DNA from: Proteiniphilum propionicum
GTDB lineage: Bacteria; Bacteroidota; Bacteroidia; Bacteroidales; Dysgonomonadaceae
Direction: 5' to 3'
Length of the DNA: 64,000 nucleotides
NCBI RefSeq assembly: GCF_022267555.1
Contig: NZ_CP073586.1
Location: 1,240,001 to 1,304,000 of the forward strand
In this document: positions 17,153 through 25,237 of the stretch, one piece after another
Layout: the number at the start of each line of letters is the position of its first letter
How positions within the stretch are numbered: the first letter of the stretch is position 1
Position numbers and translations under genes: made by a program
The notes under the pieces: model-generated
What the model was told of the DNA's origin: nothing
The model's input: only the letters and a program-made list of their open reading frames with translations
Database searches by the model: none

Positions 17153-18343
17153 ATGGGAAATAAAAGAGAATATATCCGTGTCGGGACAACCCTGTACAAG
17201 AATGTAAGGCGACCACTGATCAGTGGCGATTTTATCGAGGAGAAGATTGTCTGGAGCTATGAAGCACTACGGCAGGATTACGGGAAAAACAGTCTCCCCG
17301 AAATCGGGAAATACGACGGCTTTTGCATCATACCCAGTCATATAGACTACCGGCAGGTATATGGAACTTTCCTCAACCAATACGAACCTATTGGCCATAC
17401 ACCATGCGAGGATGATTTTCCTTATATTCGGCTATTTCTGGAACACATTTTCGAGGAACAGATAGAGTTGGGATTTGACTATATCCAACTATTGTATGTC
17501 CGTCCGACACAAATGCTGCCCATCCTCTTACTCGTTTCCAATGAAAGGGAAACAGGCAAGACAACGTTCCTGAAATTCCTGAAAGCATTATTCGGGAAGA
17601 ATGCCACATTCAACACGAACGAGGATTTTAAAAGCCAGTTCAATGCCGACTGGGCAAACCGGCTGTTGATCCTTGTTGATGAGTTGCTGTTGAACAGGAT
17701 GGAGGATACCGAGAAGATAAAGAACCTGTCAACAGCCGGAGATTACAAGATTGAAGCCAAGGGGAAAGACCGTCGTGAGATCGAGTTCTTTGCCAAGTTC
17801 GTACTCTGTTCCAATAATGAAAAGAACCCGATTATCATCCCGAGGGAAGAAATCCGTTTCTGGGTTCGTAAAGTCAAACCGGTCGAAAAGGATATAACTT
17901 CCCTGAAAGAGTTGATGACGAGGGAAATACCCTTTTTCCTTCATTTTCTGAAGAACCGAAAGCTATCCACCCAAAACGAATCCCGCATGTGGTTCAAGCC
18001 CTCGTTGCTTGAAACCCCTGCCCTGAATAAGATAAAGAAATACAATTCGAGCAAGGTCGAGATTGAAATGGCCGCCTATTGTGCAGAGGTCATGGAGCGG
18101 CTCAACCTGACCAGAATCTATTGTTGTCCGAAAGATCTCCTTGATGTCGTACGGAATGCAGGATTGAAGGCAGACCTTCCTCAAATCCGGAACATTCTAA
18201 AGGATAACTGGAAGCTTCGTTCGGATCATAACAGTGACTATACATTTTATAGTATCGGCCTTAGCGGGGAGATAAGTTCACTGGATAGAAAAGGACGGTA
18301 TCTGGAGGTAGGGAAAAGCGTGATCGATAAAATCTTGTTGTAA
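17153..18343 (+). CDS. Primase-helicase family protein (DUF5906-like AAA+)
   Basis: A 396-residue protein with a P-loop SNERETGKTTFLKFLKALFG (about residues 125-145), Walker B LLILVDELLL, and the arginine-rich sensor region REEIRFWVRKVKP. This is the superfamily 3-like helicase found with toprim primases in phage and NBU-type elements. It is probably used for element replication or mobilization after excision. It follows the excisionase-like gene by 4 bp; the primase gene comes 203 bp later. Confidence 0.8.
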   Translation: MGNKREYIRVGTTLYKNVRRPLISGDFIEEKIVWSYEALRQDYGKNSLPEIGKYDGFCIIPSHIDYRQVYGTFLNQYEPIGHTPCEDDFPYIRLFLEHIFEEQIELGFDYIQLLYVRPTQMLPILLLVSNERETGKTTFLKFLKALFGKNATFNTNEDFKSQFNADWANRLLILVDELLLNRMEDTEKIKNLSTAGDYKIEAKGKDRREIEFFAKFVLCSNNEKNPIIIPREEIRFWVRKVKPVEKDITSLKELMTREIPFFLHFLKNRKLSTQNESRMWFKPSLLETPALNKIKKYNSSKVEIEMAAYCAEVMERLNLTRIYCCPKDLLDVVRNAGLKADLPQIRNILKDNWKLRSDHNSDYTFYSIGLSGEISSLDRKGRYLEVGKSVIDKILL

Positions 18344-18546
18344 TGTTTTCCTTTCATCGTTAATTGATTAATAATCAATGAAAACAAAATGACAACAATA
18401 GCACAACAACCGTACCACAAAATAGGGATTGTCGGGAACAACCGGCAACGGAAATGATATTTGTTGTGGATATGTTGGTGTTGTAATTTATTGTGATACA
18501 ATAGGTATTGATTAAAAAACAACAAAACAACAGAAAAAATAGAAAT

Positions 18547-19485
18547 ATGAATACGGACAATATAAAAAACATACAAATAAGGGATTACCTGAAAAGTCGA
18601 GGATTTAACCCCGCAAAGGAATATTCCGGTTATGGAATGTACAGGAGCCCATTCAGGGATGAGAGTACACCGAGCCTCAAAGTCGATTATGCCAAAAATC
18701 TATGGTACGACTTCGGAAGCGATGAGGGAGGGAGCATCATCGACCTGGTGATGAAGATGGACGGATACACTTTTAATGACGCCATCGAACATCTAAGGGA
18801 ACAGCCGTTCATACCCGTGGAGGAACAACTATCCCTTTCCTTTCACCGGAATCCTGAAAGGAACAGCGGGATCACCCTGATGGAAGATAAACCGCTGGAA
18901 CATCCCCGGCTGTTGGAGTACCTGCAAATCCGGAAGATCAATGCGGATATCGCACTGGAACAATGCAGGGAGATACACTACAGCGCAGCAGGAAACATCT
19001 ACTATGCCATCGGCTTTGCCAACGATGCCGGAGGCTATGAACTACGCAACCCGGCATTCAAGGGATGCATCGCCCCCAAGGATATCACCCGTATCCGGCA
19101 GGAAAGCGGAAAGGAAAGCTGTTTCGTTTTCGAGGGATTTATGGACTACCTTTCCCTACTTACCATACGCAAGCAGCTCAATCCCGAATATCCAAGTTCG
19201 AACCGGCATGACAGTATCATTCTCAACTCGACGGCAAACCAGCAGAAAGCATTACCGCTATTAGCGGACTACCAACAGATACATTGTTTCTTTGACAATG
19301 ACAAGGCAGGGATGACCGTTTTCAGGAAACTGCAAAAGGAACTGGGTTGCCGTGTGCGGAATTCCTCGCACCATTATTCGGGGTACAAGGACTTGAATGA
19401 ATACTTGTGCGCAGGGGCACATTTGAAACACAGCCGATCCCCTAAGCAGCCAGTCCAAAAACCAAAAAGGGGATTAGGAATTTAA
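18547..19485 (+). CDS. Toprim/CHC2-type DNA primase
   Basis: A 312-residue protein from the ATG at 18547. The N-terminal part has the degenerate zinc-finger fold of mobilizable-element primases (IRDYLKSRGFNPAKEY…YRSPFRDESTPSLKVD…WYDFGSDEGGSIIDLV) and the C-terminal part a toprim fold (ESCFVFEGFMDYLSLL, then IHCFFDNDKAGMTVFRKL, the acidic EG and DND residues). Similar proteins (PrmN1 of NBU1) prime replication of excised elements. The upstream region shows only AT-rich sequence. Confidence 0.85.
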   Translation: MNTDNIKNIQIRDYLKSRGFNPAKEYSGYGMYRSPFRDESTPSLKVDYAKNLWYDFGSDEGGSIIDLVMKMDGYTFNDAIEHLREQPFIPVEEQLSLSFHRNPERNSGITLMEDKPLEHPRLLEYLQIRKINADIALEQCREIHYSAAGNIYYAIGFANDAGGYELRNPAFKGCIAPKDITRIRQESGKESCFVFEGFMDYLSLLTIRKQLNPEYPSSNRHDSIILNSTANQQKALPLLADYQQIHCFFDNDKAGMTVFRKLQKELGCRVRNSSHHYSGYKDLNEYLCAGAHLKHSRSPKQPVQKPKRGLGI

Positions 19486-19522
19486 TGCGGCAAAAAATGG
19501 GATACCTTATGTTTCCGGGAGT

Positions 19523-19561
19523 AGCAAGTTTATGTTTTGGTAGTACCAAAACCCGCTTGCT
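19523..19561 (+). other. Candidate origin of transfer (oriT)
   Basis: A nested inverted repeat just upstream of the mobilization genes: outer AGCAAG (19523-19528) with CTTGCT (19556-19561), inner GTTTTGGTA (19534-19542), one G, TACCAAAAC (19544-19552). Relaxases of this class bind such repeats beside their own genes. It could instead be a terminator for the primase gene, but it lacks a T run. Confidence 0.5.
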
Positions 19562-19634
19562 CCCCGAAAAGGGAGAAGAAATCCCGATGGTCTGGAATGA
19601 AATCATAATGAAAAATGACATTGAAAACTAAAGT

Positions 19635-19988
19635 ATGAACACGATAAAAAGGGGAGGGAGACCCGCCAAGAAACTGGGAGAGAAACGCAGGTACACCGTC
19701 AGCGTGAAACTCGACACGAGGGAGTATTTCTCGCTAAGGACAAAGGCAAACAGTGCGGGGATCAGCACGAGTGAATTTATCCGGCAGTCCATATCTGGGA
19801 GCATGATCCGTCCACGGATGACACCCGAAATGAACGACCATATCCGCAAACTGTCAGGGATGGGAAATAACCTGAACCAGATCGCGAGGAGAGCGAATGC
19901 CGAGGGGTACGCCAATGCAAGGGGAGAATACCTCCGTCTGGCAGTCAAGATCGACGACCTGATAGAAGCTTTACGCAATGATGGCTAA
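19635..19988 (+). CDS. MobC-like relaxosome protein
   Basis: A 117-residue basic protein. The N-terminus (KRGGRPAKKLGEKRRYTVSVKLDTREYFSLRTKANSAGISTSEFIRQSI) is a ribbon-helix-helix domain, and the C-terminal MGNNLNQIARRAN motif is the classic MobC/relaxosome segment. It helps the relaxase melt oriT. The start of the relaxase overlaps its last codons (11 bp), showing translational coupling. Confidence 0.9.
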   Translation: MNTIKRGGRPAKKLGEKRRYTVSVKLDTREYFSLRTKANSAGISTSEFIRQSISGSMIRPRMTPEMNDHIRKLSGMGNNLNQIARRANAEGYANARGEYLRLAVKIDDLIEALRNDG

Positions 19989-20895
19989 GATCACACAGGG
20001 AAGTTCTTTTAAAGGTGTGGTGAAATACGTCATCGATGAAAGGAAAGATATGCAGATACTCGCAGCGGACGGGTTACGCCTGAAAAACCTGAATACCGTC
20101 ATCGACGGCTTTGTAACGCAGGCAGGCATGAACGGCAGGGTATCGAAACCGGTCGGACATATATCCCTCGATTTTTCAGCACAGGATAAGGACAAGATAA
20201 CTAACCAAATGATGGTGAAGATCGCACACGATTATATGCAGCGCATGGGAATCACCGGCACGCAATATATCATTGCCAGGCATTTCGACAAGGAACACCC
20301 GCACATCCATCTTGTCTTTAATCGGGTTGACAATAACGGCAAGACCATATCCGACAGTAACGACCGTTACCGGAGCGAGAAGATCTGCAAGGAATTGACG
20401 CACAAGTACGGATTATACTATTCCACGGGCAAGGAGAATGTGAAGCAACACCGCCTGCGTGAGCCGGACAAGACCAGATACGAGATATACGAAGCCCTTA
20501 AAACTTCCGTCCCGAGGTGCAGGGACTGGAAACAATTGATAAGAGAACTTGAAAGATCAGGAATCAGGACGGAATTCAAGACCAAAGGCAATACCACCAC
20601 CGTGGAGGGAGTAAAATTCAGAAAGGGAGGGTACACGTTCAACGGCTCGAAAGTGGACAGGATGTTCAGTTACTCGAAAATCGACTACCAATTAAAACAG
20701 AACGTCCGACAGTCCATGCGGCAGGATCAGGCACAATCGATATCGGCAACGGTACACAACAGTACAGAATCCATAGTATCGGGATTGGGAGGACTGTTCG
20801 ACATCCGGCCTGCAAGCGGGCATGATGACGATCAGGCATACCTGTACCAGCAACCGAAAAAAAAGAAGAAACGCAGGTACGGCCGGCAGATGTAG
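19978..20895 (+). CDS. Relaxase/mobilization nuclease (MOBP-type)
   Basis: A 305-residue protein (start 19978, or 19981 for the second Met). The relaxase histidine triad motif is HFDKEHPHIHLVFNRVD (about residues 97-113), preceded by KPVGHISLDFS. It nicks oriT and leads the strand during mobilization. The C-terminal part is basic and short compared with conjugative relaxases (QQPKKKKKRRYGRQM). It overlaps the MobC gene. No coupling or mating-pair genes are nearby, so transfer would need a helper. Confidence 0.92.
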   Translation: MMAKITQGSSFKGVVKYVIDERKDMQILAADGLRLKNLNTVIDGFVTQAGMNGRVSKPVGHISLDFSAQDKDKITNQMMVKIAHDYMQRMGITGTQYIIARHFDKEHPHIHLVFNRVDNNGKTISDSNDRYRSEKICKELTHKYGLYYSTGKENVKQHRLREPDKTRYEIYEALKTSVPRCRDWKQLIRELERSGIRTEFKTKGNTTTVEGVKFRKGGYTFNGSKVDRMFSYSKIDYQLKQNVRQSMRQDQAQSISATVHNSTESIVSGLGGLFDIRPASGHDDDQAYLYQQPKKKKKRRYGRQM

Positions 20896-21020
20896 TCTAC
20901 ATAATGCAGTCAATATCTCAATAAGTCATGGCATCATGATCTCATTAAATAGTACTTCAATGCATAAATGCAAGGGTGCAATAAAATATCAAGGTAATAA
21001 CACAATAACACATTAAAGAA

Positions 21021-21566
21021 ATGAAGAATAAAGACGTAAACGAGATATACACGCTTTTCGAGGAAATCAGGGAGATTGTAAAGGCAGGGAACAGTAATAG
21101 CGCTCCCACCCAACCCGAAATACTCGGCTTGTCGGCCATCGACGAGTTATCCGGTAAACTGGATGAAGCCATCAGAGAAATCCGCAAACCGGTTAGGACT
21201 GAATACCACCATATTTTCAGTATCGCTTCCAGTAAGGTATTTTACGGGATGATCGGGTTATGTATCATGTGCCTAATTTTATTTTTCATCGTATTCTACC
21301 AGCAGAAAGAAATCACTACCTGCAAGGACAACGATTTAAAGTACCGTTACGTCCAGATGCAGGGAGAAATCACCCCTGCAGGTGTAAACGATCTCGACAG
21401 TATTTTCGAGAACCGGAGGGATAGCGTGAGAATGATCCGTAAACTGGTGAAACAGCACGAAAAAGCAGTTATCGAAAAAACCAGAAGGTTGGAAAGGGCA
21501 AGGCTGAAAGAACTGGAAGCAGAGCAGTTGAGACAGGATGTGGAAAATTTCAAACACAAAAAATAA
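21021..21566 (+). CDS. Membrane-anchored coiled-coil protein of unknown function
   Basis: A 181-residue protein with one strong transmembrane segment at about residues 73-95 (KVFYGMIGLCIMCLILFFIVF). N-terminal to it are ~70 acidic residues; C-terminal is a long charged helix with coiled-coil character (VRMIRKLVKQHEKAVIEK…RLERARLKELEAEQLRQ). It follows the relaxase gene by 125 bp and is likely part of the mobilization module (similar small membrane proteins accompany Bacteroides mob genes), but no family was recognised. Confidence 0.6.
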   Translation: MKNKDVNEIYTLFEEIREIVKAGNSNSAPTQPEILGLSAIDELSGKLDEAIREIRKPVRTEYHHIFSIASSKVFYGMIGLCIMCLILFFIVFYQQKEITTCKDNDLKYRYVQMQGEITPAGVNDLDSIFENRRDSVRMIRKLVKQHEKAVIEKTRRLERARLKELEAEQLRQDVENFKHKK

Positions 21567-21584
21567 ATTTCACAGCGATCAAAA

Positions 21585-21631
21585 AACACACTTTTGTGTG
21601 TTGTGTACACTATTTTTCTTCACGACCTTTG
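21585..21631 (+). promoter_or_regulatory. ThiF-gene promoter with 18-bp palindromic box
   Basis: The perfect palindromic arms AACACAC (21585-21591) and GTGTGTT (21596-21602) flank TTTT. The -7-like box GACCTTTG (21624-21631; one mismatch to TAnnTTTG) begins exactly 27 bp after the G at 21596. The same 27-bp spacing is seen at the acyltransferase and lipoprotein promoters, so this is probably an activator site. Confidence 0.7.
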
Positions 21632-21649
21632 TTGCAAAAATAAGACAAT

Positions 21650-22408
21650 ATGGAAGAAAGATACAGTAGGAACCGAATTTATGTCCGCCCGGAAGAACAG
21701 CAACTCCTCAAGCATTTCCGCATCCTGCTGGGTGGTGCAGGTATCGGCAGTATTATAGCCGAGTGCGCATTGCGGTTCGGATTTGAAACCATTACCATCG
21801 TGGATGGCGACGTGGTGGAAGAATCAAACCTCAACCGCCAGAATTACCGGATGCAGGATATAGGTAAACCCAAAGCCGAAGCTTTGAAAGAGCATTTATT
21901 GAGTATCAATCCAAATGCTGACATTACGGCAATAAATACATTCATCGATGCCGGCAATGTGGAAGAACTGGTTAAAGAACAAGATGTTGCCATAAACGCA
22001 TTGGATTTCCAGTCGGATATCCCGTTTGTTTTTGATGAATGGTGCCAGAAGTATAATGTCCCGGTCATACACCCCTATAATCTCGGTTGGGGCGGATTGG
22101 CATTTGTGGTGGAGCCTACAGGCCCGCAACTGAAAGACTTTACCGATAAATGGGAGAACTTTGAAGTACAGCTTATAGAGCGCATTGTGAATTACTTTAA
22201 ACTCTGGGTACAACCCAAGCCGTGGATTGAAAAAATCATCACCCAATACAAAAATGAAAAAAGTATACTTCCGCCACCGCAACTTCCTATCGCTTCGTGG
22301 ATAGCCGCCGGATTGTGCACCAACCTGTTGTTTTGCATTGCCACGGGGCAAAAGACAAAACGCTATCCAAAATTTTATCTGTCATCCATTATAGATGACA
22401 GGAATTAA
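21650..22408 (+). CDS. ThiF/HesA/MoeB-type E1-like adenylyltransferase
   Basis: A 252-residue protein with the full E1 adenylation core: glycine-rich GGAGIGS (28-34), VDGDVVEESNLNRQ (51-64) and GKPKAEAL (72-79). ThiF-fold enzymes use ATP to adenylate a C-terminal carboxylate, usually of a ubiquitin-like sulfur carrier, sometimes of a peptide (MccB). It lacks the paired CxxC zinc motifs of MoeB/ThiF, and no ubiquitin-like partner gene is next to it, so its substrate is open. It has its own promoter with the palindrome shared by the LuxR/GNAT genes, so it belongs to that regulon. Length is typical for stand-alone ThiF proteins. Confidence 0.85.
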   Translation: MEERYSRNRIYVRPEEQQLLKHFRILLGGAGIGSIIAECALRFGFETITIVDGDVVEESNLNRQNYRMQDIGKPKAEALKEHLLSINPNADITAINTFIDAGNVEELVKEQDVAINALDFQSDIPFVFDEWCQKYNVPVIHPYNLGWGGLAFVVEPTGPQLKDFTDKWENFEVQLIERIVNYFKLWVQPKPWIEKIITQYKNEKSILPPPQLPIASWIAAGLCTNLLFCIATGQKTKRYPKFYLSSIIDDRN

Positions 22409-22462
22409 ACAGGGGAGACAAGTAAAGGTATTGTAAAGCTTCGAGCTCCACTTTGAATTATA

Positions 22463-23221
22463 CTATATCAGCCTGTGGTGAATGGCAAAACCAAGGGCTT
22501 CGGTTATGTTACCCACGTTTAATTTCTCAAACAGTAACCGTTTATACCCCTTGATGGTATCGACCGACTTATGGATCTGTTCAGAAATTTCGTTCATCGT
22601 GCAGCCTTGTGCGGATAACCGGAGCACCTCTTTTTCATAATCCTTCAGTTCTACACCCGCATATTTGACCCATTTTTTATTTTCCGGATGATACCTCCAG
22701 CGCGAATTACAACCCTGACGGGAAATCTCGATATTACCGGCTTTCGTCTGTGAGGAGAGGGATACCGAGCATAACGCCAACCATATCCTGCCGTCCCTTG
22801 TCAAATGTAGCGGTGTGATTTCATGGTGGACAAGCATAGCCTTGCCTGACGGTTGTTTCATATGGAAATCGTAACCAAGCGTATATTCCAGCCGGTTCAC
22901 AGGCGGAACAGACTCCGAGAACAAAAAACCTGCCCGGTTGATTTCCAGTAGAAGTGGCAGGTCTGCATCCGTCACACGTTCAAGATAAAAATCGTATCCC
23001 ATATCCCTGACCTTTCCGGCAGGCATACCACAAAGGAATAAAGGGTTTTCAGACACATACAGGAAGTTTTTCCTGAAATAGTCAATGACGTAAATACTTA
23101 CATAAGTAGTTCGTGAGAACGCATCCAAAAACTGAATATACCTTTCCATGGGTGCATAGTCCTCATCAGGGACAAAAAGAATTTCATTCTCCTGAATGAA
23201 AAAATCCTCTTTTTTAGCCAT
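22463..23221 (-). CDS. LuxR-type transcriptional regulator with PAS-like N-terminal domain
   Basis: A 252-residue protein. The C-terminal ~60 residues form a GerE/LuxR helix-turn-helix (KDYEKEVLRLSAQGCTMNEISEQIHKSVDTIKGYKRLLFEKLNVGNITEALGFA). The N-terminal ~150 residues are not a phosphoreceiver (no acidic pocket) and look like a PAS or ligand-binding fold (SIYVIDYFRKNFLYVSENP…LERVTDADLPLLLEINRA). It is divergent from the acyltransferase gene, with 130 bp between starts carrying the palindromic box. It is the natural candidate for the protein binding all boxes in the module. Its ligand, if any, is unknown. Confidence 0.85.
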   Translation of the reverse strand: MAKKEDFFIQENEILFVPDEDYAPMERYIQFLDAFSRTTYVSIYVIDYFRKNFLYVSENPLFLCGMPAGKVRDMGYDFYLERVTDADLPLLLEINRAGFLFSESVPPVNRLEYTLGYDFHMKQPSGKAMLVHHEITPLHLTRDGRIWLALCSVSLSSQTKAGNIEISRQGCNSRWRYHPENKKWVKYAGVELKDYEKEVLRLSAQGCTMNEISEQIHKSVDTIKGYKRLLFEKLNVGNITEALGFAIHHRLI

Positions 23222-23272
23222 ACAACACTCCTTTTAATAAAAACAGACGGATCTTACATCCGGAACTTAAGA

Positions 23273-23319
23273 AACACACTTTTGTGTCATTCCCTTTTGC
23301 CCCGACAACTGTACTTTTG
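23273..23319 (+). promoter_or_regulatory. Acyltransferase promoter with palindromic box
   Basis: Box AACACAC-TTTT-GTGTCAT (23273-23290; right arm partly degenerate). The -7 box TACTTTTG (23312-23319) matches TAnnTTTG exactly and begins 27 bp after the G at 23284. The start codon is 33 bp downstream. The region is shared with the divergent LuxR gene, so one site may also control the regulator. Confidence 0.72.
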
Positions 23320-23351
23320 TGTCCGTAAATATAAAAAAATAAATCTAAATA

Positions 23352-23999
23352 ATGGATAAATTCATTACATTTTACGACAAATATACCATCTGGCAATTGT
23401 CGGAGGATAGTTTGCATGAACTTGCCGGATTTGTGGTGCGGGAAAACTACAAGCATCATTCCAATAGCCGGCCCAATATTCATTTCGATGCAGAAGTCGA
23501 AGCAGTATATCGGGAAGAAGTGCGTTATTTTAACCATTCACGGATATTTGTAGCAAAAAATAGTGAGAATAACATTATAGGAGCCATCCGCCTGATGCTG
23601 TGGGATGGGAGAGAAACACTGCCCATACAGTCTTTATTCGGCATTCAATGCCTAAACGATATTTCACCCGATGATAGTTGTTCTGCAATTTGGCATATAG
23701 GACGATTGGCAGTCAATACCGATATCGGCCGTCATGGATTGTTACTGTTCAAATCGCTGTTGCTCTATGCCATGTACCCGATTTGCAACAGAAAGAAAGG
23801 GATTGTGTTTGCAGAATGTGATAGCAAACTGCTGCGAACAATGAAACTAATGGGTATTCGGGTGCATAGCCTTGGCAATGGGATCGAATACCTCGGTTCG
23901 GAAACGATCCCCGTTTATTCCACATATGATGACCTTGTCGGTTTTTTTCGTGAGAACCAATCTTTCTACGGTATCAATCAAGCCAGTGTAGTTGCTTGA
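23352..23999 (+). CDS. GNAT-fold acyltransferase resembling LuxI/FeeM N-acyl synthases
   Basis: A 215-residue protein. It has a GNAT core: strand plus AIRLMLWDG (78-86), the cofactor-strand motif IWHIGRLAV (113-121) followed by the pyrophosphate loop GRHGLL (126-131), and a C-terminal half with AECDSKLLRTMKLMGI (154-169). The long N-terminal region and the IGRLAV/AE…K…MG pattern resemble N-acyl amino acid synthases (FeeM) and LuxI-type autoinducer synthases more than small acetyltransferases. The neighbour is a divergent LuxR-type regulator. The product would be an acylated small molecule, but neither acyl donor nor acceptor can be read from sequence. A plain N-acetyltransferase remains possible. 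Confidence 0.7.
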   Translation: MDKFITFYDKYTIWQLSEDSLHELAGFVVRENYKHHSNSRPNIHFDAEVEAVYREEVRYFNHSRIFVAKNSENNIIGAIRLMLWDGRETLPIQSLFGIQCLNDISPDDSCSAIWHIGRLAVNTDIGRHGLLLFKSLLLYAMYPICNRKKGIVFAECDSKLLRTMKLMGIRVHSLGNGIEYLGSETIPVYSTYDDLVGFFRENQSFYGINQASVVA

Positions 24000-24100
24000 A
24001 ATACAATTGTAAGGAACAACCAAGTGTCATTACGACGGCTTTTTTGGATCAGAATTGAAAAATATTCCGTAAAACCAAATGTTTTTTGCCCAAAGGAAAA

Positions 24101-24185
24101 AACACACAAAAGTGTGTATTTCGATAGTGTATGCCAAAAACACACTTTTGTGTATAGTAAATGGAAAAACAAGGGTATAATTTTG
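24101..24185 (+). promoter_or_regulatory. Lipoprotein-gene promoter with two palindromic boxes
   Basis: Box 1 AACACAC-AAAA-GTGTGTA (24101-24118) and box 2 AACACAC-TTTT-GTGTATA (24139-24156), centres 38 bp apart. The -7 box TAATTTTG (24178-24185) matches TAnnTTTG and begins 27 bp after the G at 24150. The 5' leader to the ATG at 24339 is about 150 nt and holds no clear gene. Confidence 0.7.
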
Positions 24186-24338
24186 CATCAGTAAAGCAAA
24201 AAAATGAATTAATCAACAGATTTTTATAGTGCGCAATATGGAAAGAAGGTTGTTAAGATAGTTCATTGACAAATATTTATTCATACCCTGAGTACTTGAA
24301 TACAATATGTACGGTATGGGGACAAAAAAATTACAATT

Positions 24339-24875
24339 ATGAGAACAATTCTTTTTACATTGCTGGCATTAACATGCATGCTACTATCCTCTTGTAATAA
24401 TGAGTTGGATGAACAACAAGTAGCGATCACCGATGAAACTAATACAGTTTTTAGGCAATCGGATGGAATTCTTATGTTTGATAATGAAGCAGCATTTTTA
24501 GAAGCTGTCGAAAAAGTGAGAAATAATGAAGTTGGAACTGCCTCTTTTACCCGTTCTGCTTCCGGGGAAGAATTTATTTCTTTATTTAGAGAATTTGATC
24601 AGGCTATGACTGAAGCAGACGATTATTACCAACGTGAGGGAGGATATGAAGAATTTAAGGTGAAATTCCCCAATCTGTATTATCCTGAATACGAAGAAGA
24701 TTATGCAGCGTTCCTGCCAGTAAGTGACGAGGCTATTGCAAAGCTATTAAATCAGCAAGGTAAAGTTATAATAGCTGGAAAAGAGATAGATATGCGTGAT
24801 GTTTTTTCTTATGAAAAAATTCAAGAATTAGGATTAGGTATGCCCGAAAATGTAAATGTTTATAATACTCCCTAA
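24339..24875 (+). CDS. Exported lipoprotein of unknown function
   Basis: A 178-residue acidic protein with a lipoprotein signal (RTILFTLLALTCMLLSSC, Cys at 19). The mature part begins with a short linker and contains FDNEAAFLEAVEKV and an acidic/Tyr-rich segment (PNLYYPEYEEDYAAFLP). No family was recognised. It is expressed from a promoter carrying two copies of the palindrome found at the ThiF and acyltransferase genes, so it is a probable effector or product of that regulon. The IS3-type element starts only about 4 bp after the stop codon, so downstream genes have been separated from it. Confidence 0.7.
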   Translation: MRTILFTLLALTCMLLSSCNNELDEQQVAITDETNTVFRQSDGILMFDNEAAFLEAVEKVRNNEVGTASFTRSASGEEFISLFREFDQAMTEADDYYQREGGYEEFKVKFPNLYYPEYEEDYAAFLPVSDEAIAKLLNQQGKVIIAGKEIDMRDVFSYEKIQELGLGMPENVNVYNTP

Positions 24876-24922
24876 AAATCATACCACTGGTTAAGCTTAA
24901 TAAAAATGATTAAATTTGACCA

Positions 24923-25237
24923 ATGATTAAAATGATGAAAACAAGGAAGAAACACAGTGCAGCTTTCAAGGCACAGGTTGCGATAGAGGCAATCAAGGAA
25001 GCGGAAACACTTAGCGAGCTGGCCAAGCGGTTCGATGTGCATCCACAAATGATCTCCAACTGGAAACGGGAGTTCCTATCCCGAGGAGCAGAGATATTCT
25101 CAACCAAGGCTCCCGACGAGGAAGCCGCCAAACGGGAGAAAGAATTGTATGAGAAAATCGGCCGTCTGGAAGTAGAGGTGGATTTTTGCAAGAGGGCCTC
25201 AGAACAATTGGGGATACTGAAGTCCTCAAAGAAATAG
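24923..25237 (+). CDS. IS3-family transposase OrfA
   Basis: A 104-residue protein with a helix-turn-helix (KHSAAFKAQVAIEAIKEAETLSELAKRFDVHPQMISNWKREFL) followed by a leucine-zipper-like helix (KRELYEKIGRLEVEVDFCKRAS region). It binds the element ends. It overlaps OrfB by 52 bp in another frame, so OrfAB is expected to arise by ribosomal frameshifting, although a strong A-rich slippery run is not obvious. An internal Met at 24935 is an alternative start. Confidence 0.9.
   Translation: MIKMMKTRKKHSAAFKAQVAIEAIKEAETLSELAKRFDVHPQMISNWKREFLSRGAEIFSTKAPDEEAAKREKELYEKIGRLEVEVDFCKRASEQLGILKSSKK

Noticed and set aside
21585-21602. Palindrome after the 21566 stop codon as a transcription terminator
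   Set aside because: It has no T run, its arms are repeated at other sites lying upstream of promoters, and the spacing to the -7 boxes is constant, so an operator explains it better.
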